From NCBI GenBank assembly GCA_012295275.1, contig CM022665.1:13171476-13235475 (forward strand): DNA of 64,000 bases. Direction: 5' to 3'. This document shows positions 1-13,586 of the stretch, one piece after another; the stretch's first letter is position 1; each line of letters begins with the position of its first letter. This DNA comes from Chrysomallon squamiferum. Lineage: Eukaryota > Mollusca > Gastropoda > Neomphalida > Peltospiridae. The position numbers and the translations under genes were made by a program. Below the pieces are notes generated by a model. That model saw nothing but the letters and a program-made list of their open reading frames with translations, made no database searches and had not been told where the DNA came from.

Positions 1-219
1 AAATTAAGATAAACTTTAGAATTTATTTAAACTTATTTAATAAGATACAGTTCATTAATATATATATATATATATATATATTTATTTATTTACTTATCTC
101 TTTATTGTTTTTTTTAGTTATTATTATTTAAATATTTCTTGTATATTTTTGGTTTTGTTTATTATTGACTTACATATATTTATTATATATATATTATTTA
201 TAGTTATATACACTTTCAG

Positions 220-3200
220 ATATGATCCAGTCACTAGTTTTGCACCAGTTAGAGGAACAGTTTTATGTTTTCTACCAGGTAATTAATTACCTTTTACTGT
301 AAGAATATATATTAAAATATCAGCATTTTTGGTGTTATCTTTAACAAGAATATATTTCTCACATTTAAAATATATTTCACGAATTAAATAAAAAAATGTA
401 TTTCGTTTACAATGTGTAAGATAAAAAGACAAAATGTAGCTGTATCTGACAGAAAATATAATTTAGTTATTCTTTTTTAACTTTATAGGATATTGTGAAA
501 TTGATGACATGTTTACCAAACTACGTAAACACCAGAGAGTCCATGAGTAAGAAAAACATTTTTTATTAATTTTTTTATTAATATTATTTTAGTTAAAATC
601 TTTACAGAAATATTCACAGTGCAACATGAAAGAAATATGATATTTGGTAATTTTGTTTTTACATGATTAAATGAAACTTGACTGTTTAATAATAATATAT
701 TTCATATCTTGTTTATGTATATCTATGTTGATTAAAAATTTTTATATGTGCTCTTGTAATAGATTTCCCTGTTCTGTTATTTGTATTACTTTACCATATA
801 TATGACTCAATAAAGCCATATTTTAAAAATGTATTGAATGTAATATTAAAAAAAATATATCTTTCTTCCATTCCGATAAACCATAAAATAAATTTTTTTC
901 TTTTCTGTATTAAGCATTTTTTTGTTTTCTAATTGTATAAAGTTGTGTTGGATGCAGTGATTCAATATAAAATTAATGTTTGTTGTTACTTCAGTATGAC
1001 AATAATTCCACTACATTCAGCCATCACAACAGATGAACAACAAGAAGTGTTCCGGCCAGCCCAGCCAGGAAAGAGAAAGGTAGAAACAAAAATTAAAAAA
1101 CATTTGAGTTTTGATTAATATCTTTACTACAACAGAACAAGAAATTTCTAAGCATTTTTTTTTTCTTCTGAATACTAGATTAATTTTGGCAAAATAGTCA
1201 TATGTGATGCAGTACACATTTAAAATCTTCACTGACTTAAAGAATCAGAAAATTTTATACACAACTTTTAAAAGGTAAATTAACCTAGGGACCCATTCTG
1301 GATAGAAACCTTGAACACTCACTTAGAATTCGTCACTGTTGATTATTCTAACTTAATTAATAAACAGTGAATTTTGCATATTTATTTTCATTAATAACTT
1401 TAAAACAATTATCTATATCGTTAAAAAGAAATCAGCTTGTATAAGACTGATCAATGATTATCTTTTTTTTTATTTTTTATTCTAGGTCATTCTTTCTACA
1501 AACATAGCTGAATCATCTATCACAGTTCCAGATATTAAATATGGTAAGTGTTTATTTATCTTTATTTTTCTTCACTTTTCATAATGACTTGATAATTCTC
1601 AGTATCTGAAAAATTCATCAGCTGAATTTCCAAATTTCTTATATGGACTTGTCTTGTATTTCTGTTAGGCTGAAAGGAATGGGATGTGTTGCGATTTATT
1701 TATTTACTCACTCTGTTACAGTATTTTTAATTTATTTGATAAATATTTTAATTGCAGTAATTGACTTCTGCCTGACAAAGAATCTGGTGTGTGATCCTGA
1801 CACAAACTATACTCAGCTTCAGGTAGAGTGGGCATCTAAATCAAACTGTTATCAGAGGAAGGGCCGAGCTGGTCGCGTGTCCAATGGTCGAGTCTATTTC
1901 ATGGTCAGCAGGGCTTTCTTCCAAAACCATCTTCCTGACTATGGCATACCTGAAATGCAGGTAATAATTGTCTGAACAATGGATGATTCTATAATATTTA
2001 TTTCTTATTAACTTGTATATCATTTTATTATTTATTTATTTGTCATAATTTCAAAATATTATGTATGCACATGTATTTATATTTGTTTTTCTTTTGGAAT
2101 TATAATAAGTAATTAATAAAACAGTTTATAGTTAAATAATTCAGTAGAAACCCAAAGTAATTGAAGTTTTTCTTTTTTTGGTTTGAATGGTAAGACAGTT
2201 TTTAAATACTATTTAATACACACCAACCACATTACATTTTTTAAATATTTCAGAGGTGTCCTCTAGATCAGCTTGTTCTGAAAACCAAACTGTTCAACAT
2301 GGGTGAACCAAAAGCTGTTCTTGCTCTGGCTCTGTCACCTCCAAACTTAAATGACATAGAGAGAACAGTACTGCATCTGAAAGAGGTAGTTAAGTTTATT
2401 ACCTTTTGTTACTTTCTTCAAAAATAATATGTTGTCAGAGGATGTTATTAAATAAAATAAAACAAAAATTTGTAAAATGCGTTGTGTGTCATATTGTAAC
2501 TGATGACAGGTGTAACAGAAAAATATATTTAAAATTTAGGTTTAATATATTTCCATTTTGGTTTTGATGTACAGTATTCCCTCGCTATTCGCGGGGGTTA
2601 CGTTCTTTACCCCCCCCCGCGAATAGCGAAAAACCGCGAATATTGGATGCAGTTTTAAAACGTCTATTATGAGATTATATACGGTACTAAATGCTTCCCA
2701 AACACTTTCTAAAGACACTCTTACTCATTAATACAGTAATAATGTAGTAATATTGCATGCAGTTATGTATTTCACTAATGTAGTAATGATAATGTAAACA
2801 CATTTTAATTTTGTACTGAAACAATATTTTAATCAGAAAGAAATGCAAGTACAGGAGGACAGTAACACCGCATAGCATAGTTACCCATACTGTATTACTG
2901 TACCGTAAAGTCATTTTCTATGCGTACAACATATGTATTAGAATTGACAGAAAGTGGAACAAATTTAAAGGCAAACAGACAGATAAATACAGTACGCACA
3001 GTTCAGGTAATAATAATACAATTCAGTAATAATATGCAGTCAGCCAATAGCAGCCCAGGCATTGTTCGATGAAGACGTCAATCGATAAAAACTGCTCGAG
3101 AGAGTAAATACAGACATACCCTCGAAAAGTCTCTATGACCTACAAAAACCCGGTTTACCGAGCATTTGTTTTTATGACGTTATGACACTAGCCTGGTATA

Positions 3201-6200
3201 CCAGCATACGATGCGATAGGGTTAAGAGCCTAACCCGCGAATATGCGGGGCCGCGAATGGGGAACCGCGAATAGGTGAGGGTATACTGTACATGAATTCA
3301 TAACATATCTATTCATATTTAATTTAAAAAACAAAACTAATTTATTTATTTTCTTGAATTATATGAATTACATTTCTGTAAAAGATAAAGAATTTTAATT
3401 ATTATTTTTTTTTTTTAAAGGTTGGTGCTTTGTCCACTCCAAAGATTGGAACTGGTTGGAACCACTATGATGGTGAACTGACCTTTATTGGACGTGTACT
3501 TGCTGACCTTCCAGTGGACATTCATGTTGGAAAACTGTTGTTGTTGGGTCATGTGTTTGGTCTACTTCAGGAATGTCTGATTATAGGTCAGTGATTTTCT
3601 TTATCCTCTGTTTTTTGTTATAAATGTGTATAATTACATTTCTTATCATTTTACATGAAGAATTTGTTGTAGATTTTAGATTTGAAGCATCTGATTTTAT
3701 GTCAGTATAATAATAATAATTTTTTAAACTGTCCATTTTTGTCTTTAAAAAATATCTAGAAATAAAAATAAATGAATTTTTCATGTAAAAAAAAATAAGT
3801 AATAATAATATGTAAGACACCACCAAATTTATACAAAAATTGTTTAATGCTCAGAATGGTTAACATTAATGTTTGTGCTTTTGTTTTAAATAAATTTGTA
3901 GGTCTACATATGTTATAAATACTCGTTAGTTATGTTCTGAACACAAACTATAAGCACTGAACTAGATGAGCCCAGCAAGACTGGAAAATATGTTTTTTAT
4001 AATTAAAAAAAATGTTCCTTAATTTGTACTTAACAAGTTTTATGAAAAGCCTTGACTACTGATCGACCTTCTTTTATCTCTGTTATATTATTTTCATTAT
4101 TTATATTATTGTGCTTTTAAAATTAATATTTATTTAATTACAGGTGCTGCAATGTCTTTAAAAAGTATCTTTGCAAAGCCTTTCCACAGTAAATTGGAAG
4201 CCTTCAGGTACATTCAGTATATCTGCTGATCTTTAATTTGTATAAAATTAATTATTTCTTATAATTAATCTTTTTGTTCTTTGTCTTTTGGGATAATAAT
4301 TAAACCTTTCACGGCCATTGGTGCAATATCTTGACATGCTAGAAGACTGCTGTTTGTGAAATATCTTGACATAATGCACTAAGTTATAATATTTCACTTG
4401 CCAAATGGTGTTGTGGAAGATACGGCATACTGTATGATTTTTTGTTTGTTTTAAATAATAAGGGCAAAAGCGGGTAATTTTCTGAAAAATACCTGGTGCT
4501 GGTAAGAATATATTGCACCAAAAGGGTTAAAATGAATGAAGACAATTATCTTGCCAGGTGTTATGACTTTATTTGTTTTTAATTTTTTATAATTTTATTT
4601 TATTTTATTCAGTTTTAAAATGTGCAGAATTTTAATTATTATTATTCTTTAGACAAGTATATTTAGATGTTACCTACTTTTAAATACCGTTTGTAAAAAA
4701 AAATCATCAAGTCTTATTATTTTTACTGATTTATTTTAGACATCGATTTGCTTGGGCTGCTTACTCATTCAGTGACTGTTTTGCAATCCTGTATGCCTAC
4801 AAGGTTGGTTTATTTAAATTTTCTCATCTGATTTTAAAAATCTTTCCATTTCTTTAAAAATCAAAATTATACATGTATGTTGAAAAATAGAACATCCAAT
4901 AACATCTTAATATTTTAAAAATATCTATGAAGAATTTTAAAATATGTAAAAACCCCAATAATTTTAATTATTAATTTTGTCTGATTTCTGTAATAGTGAA
5001 AGTGTAAATCATACATATTATTTTTTGGGTTTTTTTGTTTGTTCAATACTGTGTATGATGAAATGTGAGTAAATAAGAAGGAAAAAAAAAGAAAAAAAAA
5101 AGATGTTACAGGATTTGTGTGTTTGTGAATATATGGCACCAGTAGATTAGTCTTTATTACAGTACACTTAGTAGTAAATTTTAAAAATATATTTTTATAT
5201 TACACTAGATATACTAATATCATAAGAAAATAATCCCTTAGAAATAAACCAAATTATTTAATGTAACTGTTGTTTGTTCACAACACCAAAGGGCCACTTT
5301 AAACCAAGTCAGTTGTGTATTTCACAAAGTATTTTTGTAAAAAAAGTGAATGGACAAAATATTGTTTTATTTATTTTTGGTTTTAGGTTATTAGTGTTTG
5401 AAATGTAATTGTGTTTCCAGGTTTGGGAAAATAAAAAGAAACTTGGTGAATTCAAACGTTCTGGACAGAATGAGATAAAATGGGGAAAATCTCATTTTAT
5501 TCAAATGCGCAGGATAAATGAGGTCTGTAAATCTGTGGCTGACTAACTTTATTTTTATAATTATTATCCTTGGTATGTTAAATGGAAATATTATTTAACT
5601 TAGGACAACATTTAAGAACCTGAAGCATTCTCTTAAATTTTATAAAGTGAATTTTAATTTTTCATTATTAACATTAATTAACATTATTATTATTCTTGTT
5701 GTTGTTGTTGTTGTTAAGTAAAATAAGAGATATTGTATTTGATCAGTTTTTATTTTAAAGTCCACATTTAAAATTATTAATCATTTTATCAGTTTGATTT
5801 ATAAATTGCATTTGTCTTATTAATAACATAATTAAATGTTGCACTGTATTATTTTGAATGCTTATATGTTTTTGATTTTTTTCCCCTATAAACATTGTAA
5901 TTTATATATACATATTCAGGTGGCTGATTTGGTAAAAGAAATGGAACAGAGGCTGTACATGTTTAACATTCAAAAACCCAAACACCTACAGGATCACAGA
6001 AACACAGGGCGACTTACACCTGAAGAAAGACTCATTCTGAAGGTACTTGTTGCCCATTCCAACCAGTGTTCAACTTTACTGATAAAAATGATCATATTTA
6101 TTTAATATAGACAGAAAAATATATACCACAGTTGTTACTTCACCATACCTTGGATTAAAACAGGCAAAATAGTTCCTTTATCTGTTCTGACTAACTAGCT

Positions 6201-9165
6201 ACCAGGTTTTTTTTTCAAAATAATATTTTATAGTGTTAAGACAACACATACCCTTTTCCTTGAAATAACAGCTGGACTACTTAAAAAGGTAACACTGTGT
6301 TGATTACCAAATATTTCCTGAATATAATTATTAGCTTAATTTTGCTTGTGTCTGTTGGATGTAGAACAAAAAAAATTTGTATTTGTTTGAAATTGAAACT
6401 GATAGTATATGGTTACATATTAACTGAATGTATTCAGCTGCTTAACTAAAATATTTTTAAAATTTTCTATTTTTCATTTAACATCTTTTCTCAGTGTTTT
6501 ATTCTTTATAACTAGAGTTCTTTTTATTAATTTTTATTAACTGGTTTATTTTTATTGATCTTTTTAGTTTCAGACATCTTGCTTTCTATTATTTTTTTCA
6601 GATTGTGATTGCTGGTGCTTTTTACCCAAACTACTTTGTTCAGAAACAGTCAGATCAGATCAATGCCCTCCGAGAGCTGTCAAACAACGATCCTATGAGC
6701 ACAGTCATGGTTTGTTTTTGTTTTTAAAAAAAAAATCAGATTAACCTTCAGTAAACCTTGTTGTTATATTTCAGAAGGAAATTTTATTATATTGTCACTT
6801 TGTTGATTGTTCTGTAAACAAAAAGAAAAAAAAAAAAAAAGCAATCATTAAAAGCAGATAAATATTGTTTCACATAGGTGAAAGGTTTGCCAGCTAACCA
6901 AGGCATGCTGTACCAAGCTAAACTGGAAGCAATTTTCAGTGTATGCCAGGCAGAGCCTCCACCATGCATCACATTTGAGGAAACCAAGTAAATACCTTTA
7001 ACCTTGTTCCATATTTTAAAATCACTTTCATAGATTTTTCATGAATCATATTTGAAGAGACAAAGTAAATATTTTTATAATTATGACATCATGGTTGCAC
7101 ATATAAATTCCTTTTCCTTTTTTTTTAAATGCTAAAATTTTATTGATTAAGGTTTTTAAATAAAAGTAAATGTCAGTTTGATATATTTTTAAAATATTTG
7201 TACAGAAAAAAAGAAAAAAACTTTAAAAAAAAGGAGAGAAAAACAAAAATTTCTTCAACAAACTTCTTATATTCGTTACATTATTGTCATACTTTATTAT
7301 TAGCAACTGTTGATCACCAATATTTAAAAATAAACAGTTTCTTTAAGATATTTAAAATTTAATTTATTCTATTTACTATCATCAAACTTGGTTTAACATT
7401 TATGTTATAAAGTTCCATTTAAATTGTCTTTGTAATTATCTTTCTCATTTGTATTTATTAGATTGTAACGTTTTTTCAGTTTATTTTTGTTGTTATTTAT
7501 TTTTTCAAAAGGGCATTTATAAAATTTCCATGGAAATCAGACATGAAAACAGACCAGAAGATACATGATGCAGTATACATTGCTCTCAAATTAAGGTAAC
7601 AATCATTAAAGATGATTTTGTCATATTAACTATTGTATCTAATATTTGAATAATCAATTTTCAATATATTTACCAAATCAAAAAAAAGATTTAAAATCAG
7701 GTTGTAAGTACAATTATTTTTTAGTTTCAGTTTTATTATTTTTATTCTTTCAAAATTCTTAATAAATATGAATTTCAAAGACATCATATAGCATTTTATT
7801 GTCTGCTTTGATTTTCTCTTTTTTGCTTTTCTTTGATTCATTTTTTATTTAAGCAATTTTTAATTTTTTAAAATATTTTTTATAGGATGTTGCAGTTGCC
7901 GCTGGAGGTTGATGTGTATTCTAAAGATGATGCTTGTATGATGATGTCAAAACTGCATGCTCTGCAGAATGAAGCAGCTAGCTGTGGAAAACTGCGTACA
8001 AACAGGTATTTTAGATTTCAGAATAACCTAGTATGATGTGTGATGATGGTGTTTTTTTCTATGGTTTACATTTATTTATTTATTTGCTATATATTACTTG
8101 AGGTAAAAATTAATACAAGCGTACATTTTTATTCATGGGTTATTTCATGTTTGTACATATACTTCTTTCAGTGACTATAATTAGAAATTTAATTTTAAAC
8201 AAATGGAGTCAAATGGATTAAGTAAATAGCACTGCTTTTTTTTTTTTTTTTTGTGTCCTTTTTAACAAAAATTATTTATCAAATATTAAATTAGTAATTA
8301 TTTTAAAACAATTTTATTTATTTATTTATTTATTTATTTTTTAGGATAAGAGCACCAACTATGAATCTGGATGAAGACGAAACAACTTTAGCACAAGCAG
8401 TTAAACCTCCTGTGTCACAAACATCCTACATCAAAATGTACATTGCAGAGGTAAGCATTGTATCATTTTTATTTTTATTTTATTTCAATTTTTATTTCCT
8501 TTTACTTTTTACTTTCTATTTGATTTGACAATTTTATTTTAATTTTATATAATTTAATTTTAAATTTTTAATTTGTTTACTTTTTAATTTTACTTTTTAA
8601 TTTTATTTGACTTTATTTGACCTTACTTTTACTTTATACATGCTTTTGCTTTCACTCTATGGAAACAGGATTTAGATTTCCTAATTTAATCAGGTATATT
8701 CACAGATTTCCACATATAAATATTTTTAAACAACCTTATATATATATATTTTGTATAATTTAAGGTATTAGAATGTGGCCATTTCTGGGCACAGTATGTT
8801 GATCATGAAACTACCATGTCTTTTAGACACATCCAGTTAGAGCTGAATGAAAACAATGGAGAACATTTAGAGGTATGGACAACTGATTTTTTACCAGTTT
8901 TCTAACTGACAGCTAGTTCTCATAAACTGAATTTCTGGTTGATTTTTTATTATTATTATCTTTCGATTGTTACTTTTACCTTTGTTTTTCTTAACATTGC
9001 TTTTGGGATAGATACCTTGGATAAATTTAAATGTTATTTAGTATCATGAGGATTAAAAATAATAATAATAAAAAATAAATTAATGAAATATAATAAATGA
9101 ATTTAGTACAAAAATATAAGACACCATTGTTTTGTTTTTTAACTTTTATTATTTCTTTCTTTCTA

Positions 9166-9196
<31 letters not shown>

Positions 9197-12100
9197 TGTG
9201 CACACATGCACACATGCACACAGACACACACACACACATGTACTGTAATAATACTAAACTGATTAAATTATGTTATCTATGTATGTATGTATGGCCCTAT
9301 CTATTTATCTATCTATTTAATGTCTGTCTGCTTATCTGACTGTCTCTGTTTAATATTTATAAAATCACAATAATAAGAGTAAGTAATGTATTTGTTTACA
9401 GGAAATAAAAGGAAATGTGATTCTTGGCATGTATGTCGCAGCACCATTCAAAGACCAGGAAGTCGCATACTACAGAGCACGAGTAGAAAGAGTAGAGGGC
9501 CAGGCGCCCAACTCTAGCATTCAGGTTACTTTCAGTTTTACCACTTGTTAACTTAACACTAATGTTCCTCACATATTTGTACACTGTTTTGAGAAATGGC
9601 CCACAGATGATCTAATTTATGGAATTTCATGTTTTCTGTCTAAATTATTTTTATATCACTCAATTTTTTGCTTTCTGATGAGGATTTTAGTCACACTTGT
9701 CTCAAACATTAATTATTTCATTGATTTGACTGGAGTATTAATCAGCTTTGGCTAACACAATGAAACTAACTGGTATATAGTCATTCCACCCTTTCAAATA
9801 CATTGTAAATGAATTTCCCAAGGATGGCTTGCTTATGTGATGTAAGTTTTACAATCAGAAAAAAAAAAATAATAAAAAAATAAAAAATGTAAAAGTAATG
9901 TTACTGAGGTAGTTCTTTTCAAGTGCTTAAAGTTTTAATAAATTTTTACTTTTTGAAATGAAAATAATGTTCATGAAGGTGATTTCTAATCTGTTTTGCC
10001 TTTAACATTTTGTTTTTTACTTTATTAAAGCGACTTGTTTGTACTGAGACAGAAATTAATTTAATTAATTTTTAAAAGAATAAGGAAATTTAAATTTCAT
10101 TTTCAGATAATATGTTTTTATGATATATTATTTATTTATTAATTAATTATATTTTTTTTTTACTGTTAACTTTATTTAGTTTCTTTTTTTGTTTTTTTTT
10201 TTTTTTCCTTATTTAATTATCAATTTTATTTTCTTCTGTACTTTATTTTCATTTTTGTTTATTTATTTATTTACTTATTTATCTATTTATTTCAGGTTTT
10301 CTTTGTGGATTATGGCAATAGTGAAAAGGTTTTAAGAAATCAGCTTCGTGTTCTGCCTAAAAAATATCTCTCAGTTCCATTCCAGGTAATATATTTTGTT
10401 TACTACATAAAACATGCATTCTAAGCTCGTCTTAAATTTATTGCCAGAAAACAAATTTGGGTCACTAAATAGCCTAAACCAAAAATATTCATATTTCAGC
10501 TTTTAAGAGCAGGAAATTGTGTACATGGTCATTAACTTTTGAAGTAAAATATGATTTGAATAGTCACTAACACAAATATGCCAACATATGTGATAGTGAA
10601 ATTCTTCTTTGTTGAATGCTTTTTAACAAACCAATCAAACAAATCAATTCAAAGAGAAAGAAAACACAACAGAAACTAAGATGGCATGTGGGAAGGTTCA
10701 GATTTGTCTGCATATTCTGAATGGTCACAATCAGCTTTACAATACTGGGTCAGTGAGTCTCATGGTTTCGTTAATCAAGACTACAGTTAATTACATGAAT
10801 ATCCACTCTACAAAATTAGTGTTTATAAATACTAAAATAAATGTCGGCAAATTAAGATAAGCCGATACGTCCAATTTATTTAACTACGAGAATACCTTTT
10901 ATGTGAAATAAATATTTGCAATAAAATTATTTGCAATAAAATTATTAATATTGATTATGTGATGTTACAATTTACAGAAAAAAGAGGTCACCCAAATAAT
11001 ATTTTTTGAGCAACTAACCCATAATTATTTTATCATCCCAGGTGCCCAAATGGAACTTTGGTCATATTTGGTGACCTGGTGACTGGCCATTTTGAACCTT
11101 GGGCATGATACATACACATTTTTGTTAAATAGATTTATATCATAATTGAGAGAGCCAGTGGTACTTATTAAGTAACAGCAAGACATCCCAGTGAACAATG
11201 AATCAGCATCAGACAGTCATAAATATTTTAAATTTTCTTTGATAAGCATATCTAATTGCTCAGTAAGGTGACTGAATATTTGTATCTATTACCATTATGT
11301 TGTAGTTACTATTTTTATTTTTTTATTATTTGTTTTTTCTTATATTATTTTTATTTTTAATCTAAATAGCATTATTCTTCTTCTTTTTCTTCTTCTTCTT
11401 CTTGTTAGTAGTAGTAGTAGAGGTACTAATACTACAGTAGTACTTATTATTATTTATATCATTATAAAATTATATTTTATTTAGGCATGTGAGTGTTTTC
11501 TCACAGAAATTCGCCCATCCAGCATGAAATGCCCTGATGGGGTGTGGAGTGCAGCTGCCAATGAAACATTCAGTAGCATGGTGTTAGGAAAACAGTTTTA
11601 TGCTAAGGTACTTCACATTGTTTATACTTCCTGTACTTTTTCTTTGGCTACTTCTTGTATTTTTTTGATGCAGGAGAGTTCTGGAATTGTGATTTTCAAT
11701 AATAGATTTTGATTTTTGCAAAATGTAAAAACAACAAGAGAGATTAACCTTAGATATTGACCAGTAATGTACATTATCCATGTGTTTTACTCATTTAAAT
11801 ATTTTGAAAATCTGGTGTTTGAGATATGAGGTACTGATTTTACCATGTTTTTATTTTATTTTTATTTTTTTCGAGGCCCATCTGATGTCATAATCTCTTA
11901 TATTTCTAAAGTATATATTTATAAGTTTAACATTTTTAGAAAATTTCAAACTCTCCCAAGCTTGACATTACTATGTGGGTGTAATAAAACAATGTTAGTT
12001 TTAAATTTCCACTTTTAAACTACATGGGTACAATAAGATCCTTTCAGTTTCAAATTTATACAACTATATTAGACAAAGAAATAAAATTTCAGTAATTCAA

Positions 12101-13054
12101 AAACTTTTAACAATTTTATCTATAATTTCAGAAATGTTTAAAAGGGTACTAAATCCTTCTGTTTAGTATCTAAAAATAATTTATAATTAAAATTTTATAG
12201 TTGTAGAAATTTGAAACTCAAAGGGTCTTAGTATATCCATCTAGTTTAAGAGAGGAAATTTAAAACTAATATTGTCTTACTACATCCATATAGTTTAAGA
12301 GAGAAATTAAAAACTGAGATTTTTAACTTTGTTACAGATTTATTCAGTAGTACGAGACACACTACGTTTAGAACTGATGTACGACAACTCAGAAGGAAAC
12401 ATGGTCAGTATTGCATCCGACCTGATACACTTCAACTTTGCAGAAACTGCTGAAGAATCTTTTGTTTCTAAGGTAGACTTTTATTTCATTTCCAGCAATA
12501 TTAATTTTACTGTAAATCTATATAAATTATTTTTATTTTTGTATATTTGACATTCTAAAGCTCAGGTTCTTTTGTTCTTCATAGTATTTTACAATTTTAG
12601 AAAGAAAGGACAAATTTACTGCAGCAAATTGTATTAATATAAGATATGATTTTAGGCAACAGAGTTACTGCAGTTATAAATGTATTTTTTATAAAGAGAA
12701 TTGGACTGTCAGTGTATCTAGACATTTTAGTATAATCTAGACATTGTTATAATCAAGTGGACTAAACTGTTTTGCCTTAGGCAGTATTAAAATGAATTAT
12801 GTATCAACTTCTCTATATACAGTTGAATCTTTATCTCTTGCTTTCAAGCAGTTACTTTGAAGATTGTCTTTGAGATACACTAGAAAAACATTCTGTGCTT
12901 CTTAATAGTGTTTTGGAGGTTTTATGATTTGTACATAAAACTGTTAAAAATTCTTCAAATGTTTTAGGGTTATCAATTATTAGATATCTATTATTTCATT
13001 TTATATTCTGAGCTATACCTCTTTGTCTATCTTTGTGTATATTTATATGTGTGA

Positions 13055-13093
<39 letters not shown>

Positions 13094-13555
13094 CACACAC
13101 ACACACACATATATATGTATATGTATATATTTATATATATATATGTATGTGTATACATACACACAAACATATATATATGTATGTGGTGTGTGTCAGTGCA
13201 TTTACAAGGGACAAAAGCATCCAGAAAATTAAAAACCCTTTTTTATACTCAGTATTATCAGACTTCAAAATATTAATTAAGTCATTATTTTGATTTTAAT
13301 ATCTAATAATCATCTGTTTTTGTTTTTTTCAGCAAAGTCACGATGAACTGATGGCCAGTCAGATGACTCATCCGTCCAAACGAGACAATGCTGTGATGAA
13401 ATCATGTGAAGATAACTTTGTAGAGCTGGGAATCTCTCCCAGTCAGCTGCAAGAAATGAAAACTCGGGGAAGAAAGGTATAAAATAAATTATTTTTGTGG
13501 AATAAGTTAGGTATATGTATGCATTGTTTGTGTGTGTGTGTGTGTGTGTGTGTTT

Positions 13556-13586
<31 letters not shown>

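Noticed and set aside
9140-9240. Open frames reading TYIYIH/THTHTH and similar (also 13020-13290, 33451-33540, 51690-51936, 53229-53417, 56187-56444, 57058-57303).
   Set aside because: They are translations of CA/TG/TATG microsatellites, open because the repeats lack stops; no coding evidence.
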